6,565 nucleotides of DNA, from contig CAYSPO010000053.1 in assembly GCA_964432945.1 (NCBI GenBank), positions 1 to 6,565 on the forward strand, read 5' to 3'. This document shows, piece after piece, positions 4,962 to 6,565 of this stretch. The notes under the pieces were generated by a model. It worked only from the letters and a program-made list of their open reading frames with translations. It ran no database searches and was not told where the DNA came from. This DNA is from CAYSPO01 sp964432945 (GTDB lineage: Bacteria; Bacillota; Clostridia; Tissierellales; Peptoniphilaceae). Positions within the stretch are counted from its first letter, which is position 1. Each line of letters begins with the position of its first letter. The position numbers were made by a program, and so were the translations under genes.

Positions 4962-6050
4962 CTACTTAACTTTAGTAAATATCATCTTACCAGCAGAAGT
5001 TTGGATAACTGAAGTTACAACAACACTCTTATTTTCTCCAACATAATCCTTACCGCCTTCAACAACAATCATAGTACCATCATCTAAGTAGGCTACACCT
5101 TGTCCATCTGCAGAACCTTCTTTTACTATTGAAACTGTAATTGTTTCTCCATGTATAACGGGAGCTTTAACAGCATTTGCAAGTTCATTTATATTTAACA
5201 CTTTAATTCCTCTAACTTCAGCAACTTTATTTAAATTATAATCATTTGTAACTATCTTACCTTCTAAGTCTTTTGTAAGTTCTAAAAGCTTAGAGTCGAC
5301 TTCCTCAATTTCATCATAAGGATCATGGCTAATAATAACATTGGAATTCGGATGATTTTGAATTGCTTTAAGTACATCAAGACCTCTTCTACCTCTTTCT
5401 CTTCTAAGATCGTCAGAGGAATCAGCTATGTGCTGTAATTCTAAAAGTACAAAGTTAGGAATAACAATAGTACCTTCAATAAATCCTGCATCAATTATAT
5501 CCGCTATTCTACCATCTATTATTACTGAAGTATCAAGAATTTTATAAGCTTTTAAAGACTTATCTTCTACATCAAGTTTAATAGGTTCAATTTCATTATT
5601 ATCCTTTATAAATTTAAATCTAGTAGCAGTTTCAATCAAGTCTCCCTTACTTCTTACAGCAAGCCTTATGCCTAGATATCCCATCACCAGATAAACTAAT
5701 ATAGACAAGATTGTTCCTACATAAGGTAAGCTATAAAATGGTTGGGAAATAAAAAATGCTATTACTAAACCTATTATAAGTCCAGCAGCGCCTAATATTA
5801 TTTCATTCGTTGGAACATCTTCTAACTCTTTTTCAAGTTTCTTAGTCATTTTCGATATAGAATCCATCACTTTTGGGGATATAATAAAAGTTATGATTGC
5901 AAATAAAAGTCCCGAAAGTATATAAATTGATATACCAATGACGCCCTCAGGGAGATTTATAATTTCTAGTTTTTTAGCTAAAATTATAAAAAATACCCCT
6001 AAGGCAAAACCTGATAAAGAGAGTATAATTTTAATTACTCTTTTTATCAT
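4962..6050 (-). CDS. Membrane-anchored PIN-TRAM domain protein, YacL type
   Basis: This 362-residue protein has three parts. Residues about 5-25, 37-58, 84-103 and 108-131 are hydrophobic and look like four membrane helices, with a charged loop (60-80) between the second and third. A PIN nuclease-like domain follows (about 170-290): LDTSVIIDGR carries Asp173, then Glu204 (LLELQ), Asp252 (VDSKL) and Asp270 (TND), the acidic set expected for Mg-dependent PIN enzymes. The C-terminus (about 294-355) is a TRAM domain, a small beta-barrel that binds RNA. This matches B. subtilis YacL, whose cellular role is poorly defined; a membrane-tethered RNA-binding or RNA-cleaving protein is the reasonable inference. 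It lies 9 nt after carD and 7 nt before ispD, the usual Firmicute neighbourhood. An AGGGG site 6 nt before the ATG supports the start. Confidence 0.93.
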   Translation of the reverse strand: MIKRVIKIILSLSGFALGVFFIILAKKLEIINLPEGVIGISIYILSGLLFAIITFIISPKVMDSISKMTKKLEKELEDVPTNEIILGAAGLIIGLVIAFFISQPFYSLPYVGTILSILVYLVMGYLGIRLAVRSKGDLIETATRFKFIKDNNEIEPIKLDVEDKSLKAYKILDTSVIIDGRIADIIDAGFIEGTIVIPNFVLLELQHIADSSDDLRRERGRRGLDVLKAIQNHPNSNVIISHDPYDEIEEVDSKLLELTKDLEGKIVTNDYNLNKVAEVRGIKVLNINELANAVKAPVIHGETITVSIVKEGSADGQGVAYLDDGTMIVVEGGKDYVGENKSVVVTSVIQTSAGKMIFTKVK

Positions 6051-6059
6051 ATTGCACCC

Positions 6060-6542
6060 CTATTCATTTCTTATTGCTTTATCAATTAAATCTTCTGTTT
6101 CTTCTTTAGATTTACCGTTTACTATGATTAATTCAGAAATCAGCATTTTCAAAGCATTGTTTAACATTTTTTTCTCACCAGTCGAAAGACCTTTTTCATC
6201 ATCTCTAATAGTAAGATTTCTAACAACAGCAGCAATTTCAAGTATATCACCAGTTCTAATTTTATCAAGATTTTCCCTATATCTTCTTGACCAGTTATCA
6301 CTCATCTTAGATGTGTCACCCTTAAGAACATCAAAAACTAAAGATAACTCTGACTTATCAAAAACTTCTCTCACACCTATTTCTTCGACATTGTCTACTG
6401 GAACTGAAATCTTCATATCACCAATAGGCATTGCTATTATGAAATACTGCTTAATATTACCTAAAATTTCTTTTTTTTCAATTGCCACAATAGTACCTGC
6501 TCCATGTAATGGATATACTATCTTATCTCCAATATTAAACAT
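6060..6542 (-). CDS. CarD/CdnL-family RNA polymerase-binding transcription regulator
   Basis: This 160-residue protein contains the two CarD modules. The N-terminal Tudor-like domain (about 1-56) starts with IGDKIVYPLHGAGTI, the hallmark of the RNA polymerase beta-interacting domain shared with Mfd/TRCF. The helical C-terminal domain (about 62-155) carries Trp84 in NWSRRYRENL, matching the Trp that wedges the upstream edge of the promoter bubble in mycobacterial CarD. CarD proteins tune open-complex stability, notably at rRNA and housekeeping promoters. It is the first gene of the operon within the window, and its own promoter lies mostly beyond position 6565. The ATG follows an ideal AAGGAGGT at 4 nt. 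Naming it carD or cdnL is a matter of convention, so no symbol is given. Confidence 0.95.
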   Translation of the reverse strand: MFNIGDKIVYPLHGAGTIVAIEKKEILGNIKQYFIIAMPIGDMKISVPVDNVEEIGVREVFDKSELSLVFDVLKGDTSKMSDNWSRRYRENLDKIRTGDILEIAAVVRNLTIRDDEKGLSTGEKKMLNNALKMLISELIIVNGKSKEETEDLIDKAIRNE

Positions 6543-6546
6543 GATT

Positions 6547-6554
6547 ACCTCCTT
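6547..6554 (-). promoter_or_regulatory. Ribosome binding site of the CarD-family gene
   Basis: The minus strand reads AAGGAGGT, a full complement to the 16S rRNA 3' end, with 4 nt to the ATG. It fixes the start and suggests efficient translation. Confidence 0.9.
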
Positions 6555-6565
6555 CTTAATTCTAC

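Noticed and set aside
4710..5012. Plus-strand reading frame of 100 codons
   Set aside because: Antisense to ispD and the end of the PIN/TRAM gene, hydrophobic only because of the AT-rich complement.
6559..6564. TAGAAT as a -10 box for the CarD-family gene
   Set aside because: It would start transcription inside the ribosome binding site, and no -35 can be seen before the window edge.

Overview
The window is AT-rich, and all seven protein-coding genes lie on the minus strand, so transcription runs from high to low coordinates. The gene order (carD, yacL-like PIN/TRAM gene, ispD, ispF), the strong AAGGAGG ribosome binding sites and the lysine/isoleucine-rich proteins point to a low-GC anaerobic Firmicute. 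Clostridia or Tissierellia is my best guess; this is inference from content and synteny, not from a marker gene.

Region 1 (6565 down to about 1491) is a compact housekeeping operon of six genes: a CarD-family RNA polymerase-binding regulator, a membrane-anchored PIN-TRAM protein (YacL type), IspD and IspF of the MEP isoprenoid pathway, S-adenosylmethionine synthetase (MetK), and an MreB-type actin. Gaps are 7 to 13 nt or the genes overlap (ispD/ispF by 14 nt; ispF/metK share one base as TAATG). The run ends in a clear intrinsic terminator right after mreB.

Region 2 (about 1201-1527) is a 327-bp non-coding stretch and the most informative part of the window. Downstream of the mreB terminator it carries two perfect AT-rich palindromes (44 and 36 nt). 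They are followed by a 17-nt sequence that matches the sigma-54 (RpoN) -24/-12 consensus at all but one position and has the obligatory GG-N10-GC spacing. This is the classic layout of an enhancer-dependent promoter: upstream sites at about -166 and -95, the core promoter, then a leader of about 108 nt and a strong RBS.

Region 3 (1-1200) is the single gene that this promoter would drive: an arginine:glycine-type amidinotransferase with a complete Cys/His/Asp catalytic set. It is followed by a hairpin at the window edge that looks like its terminator. Two residues lining the acceptor pocket differ from animal arginine:glycine amidinotransferase, so the acceptor amine is uncertain. Together, regions 2 and 3 look like an independently regulated arginine/guanidino metabolism unit placed beside a constitutive housekeeping operon. 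The activator and any partner genes are not visible here.
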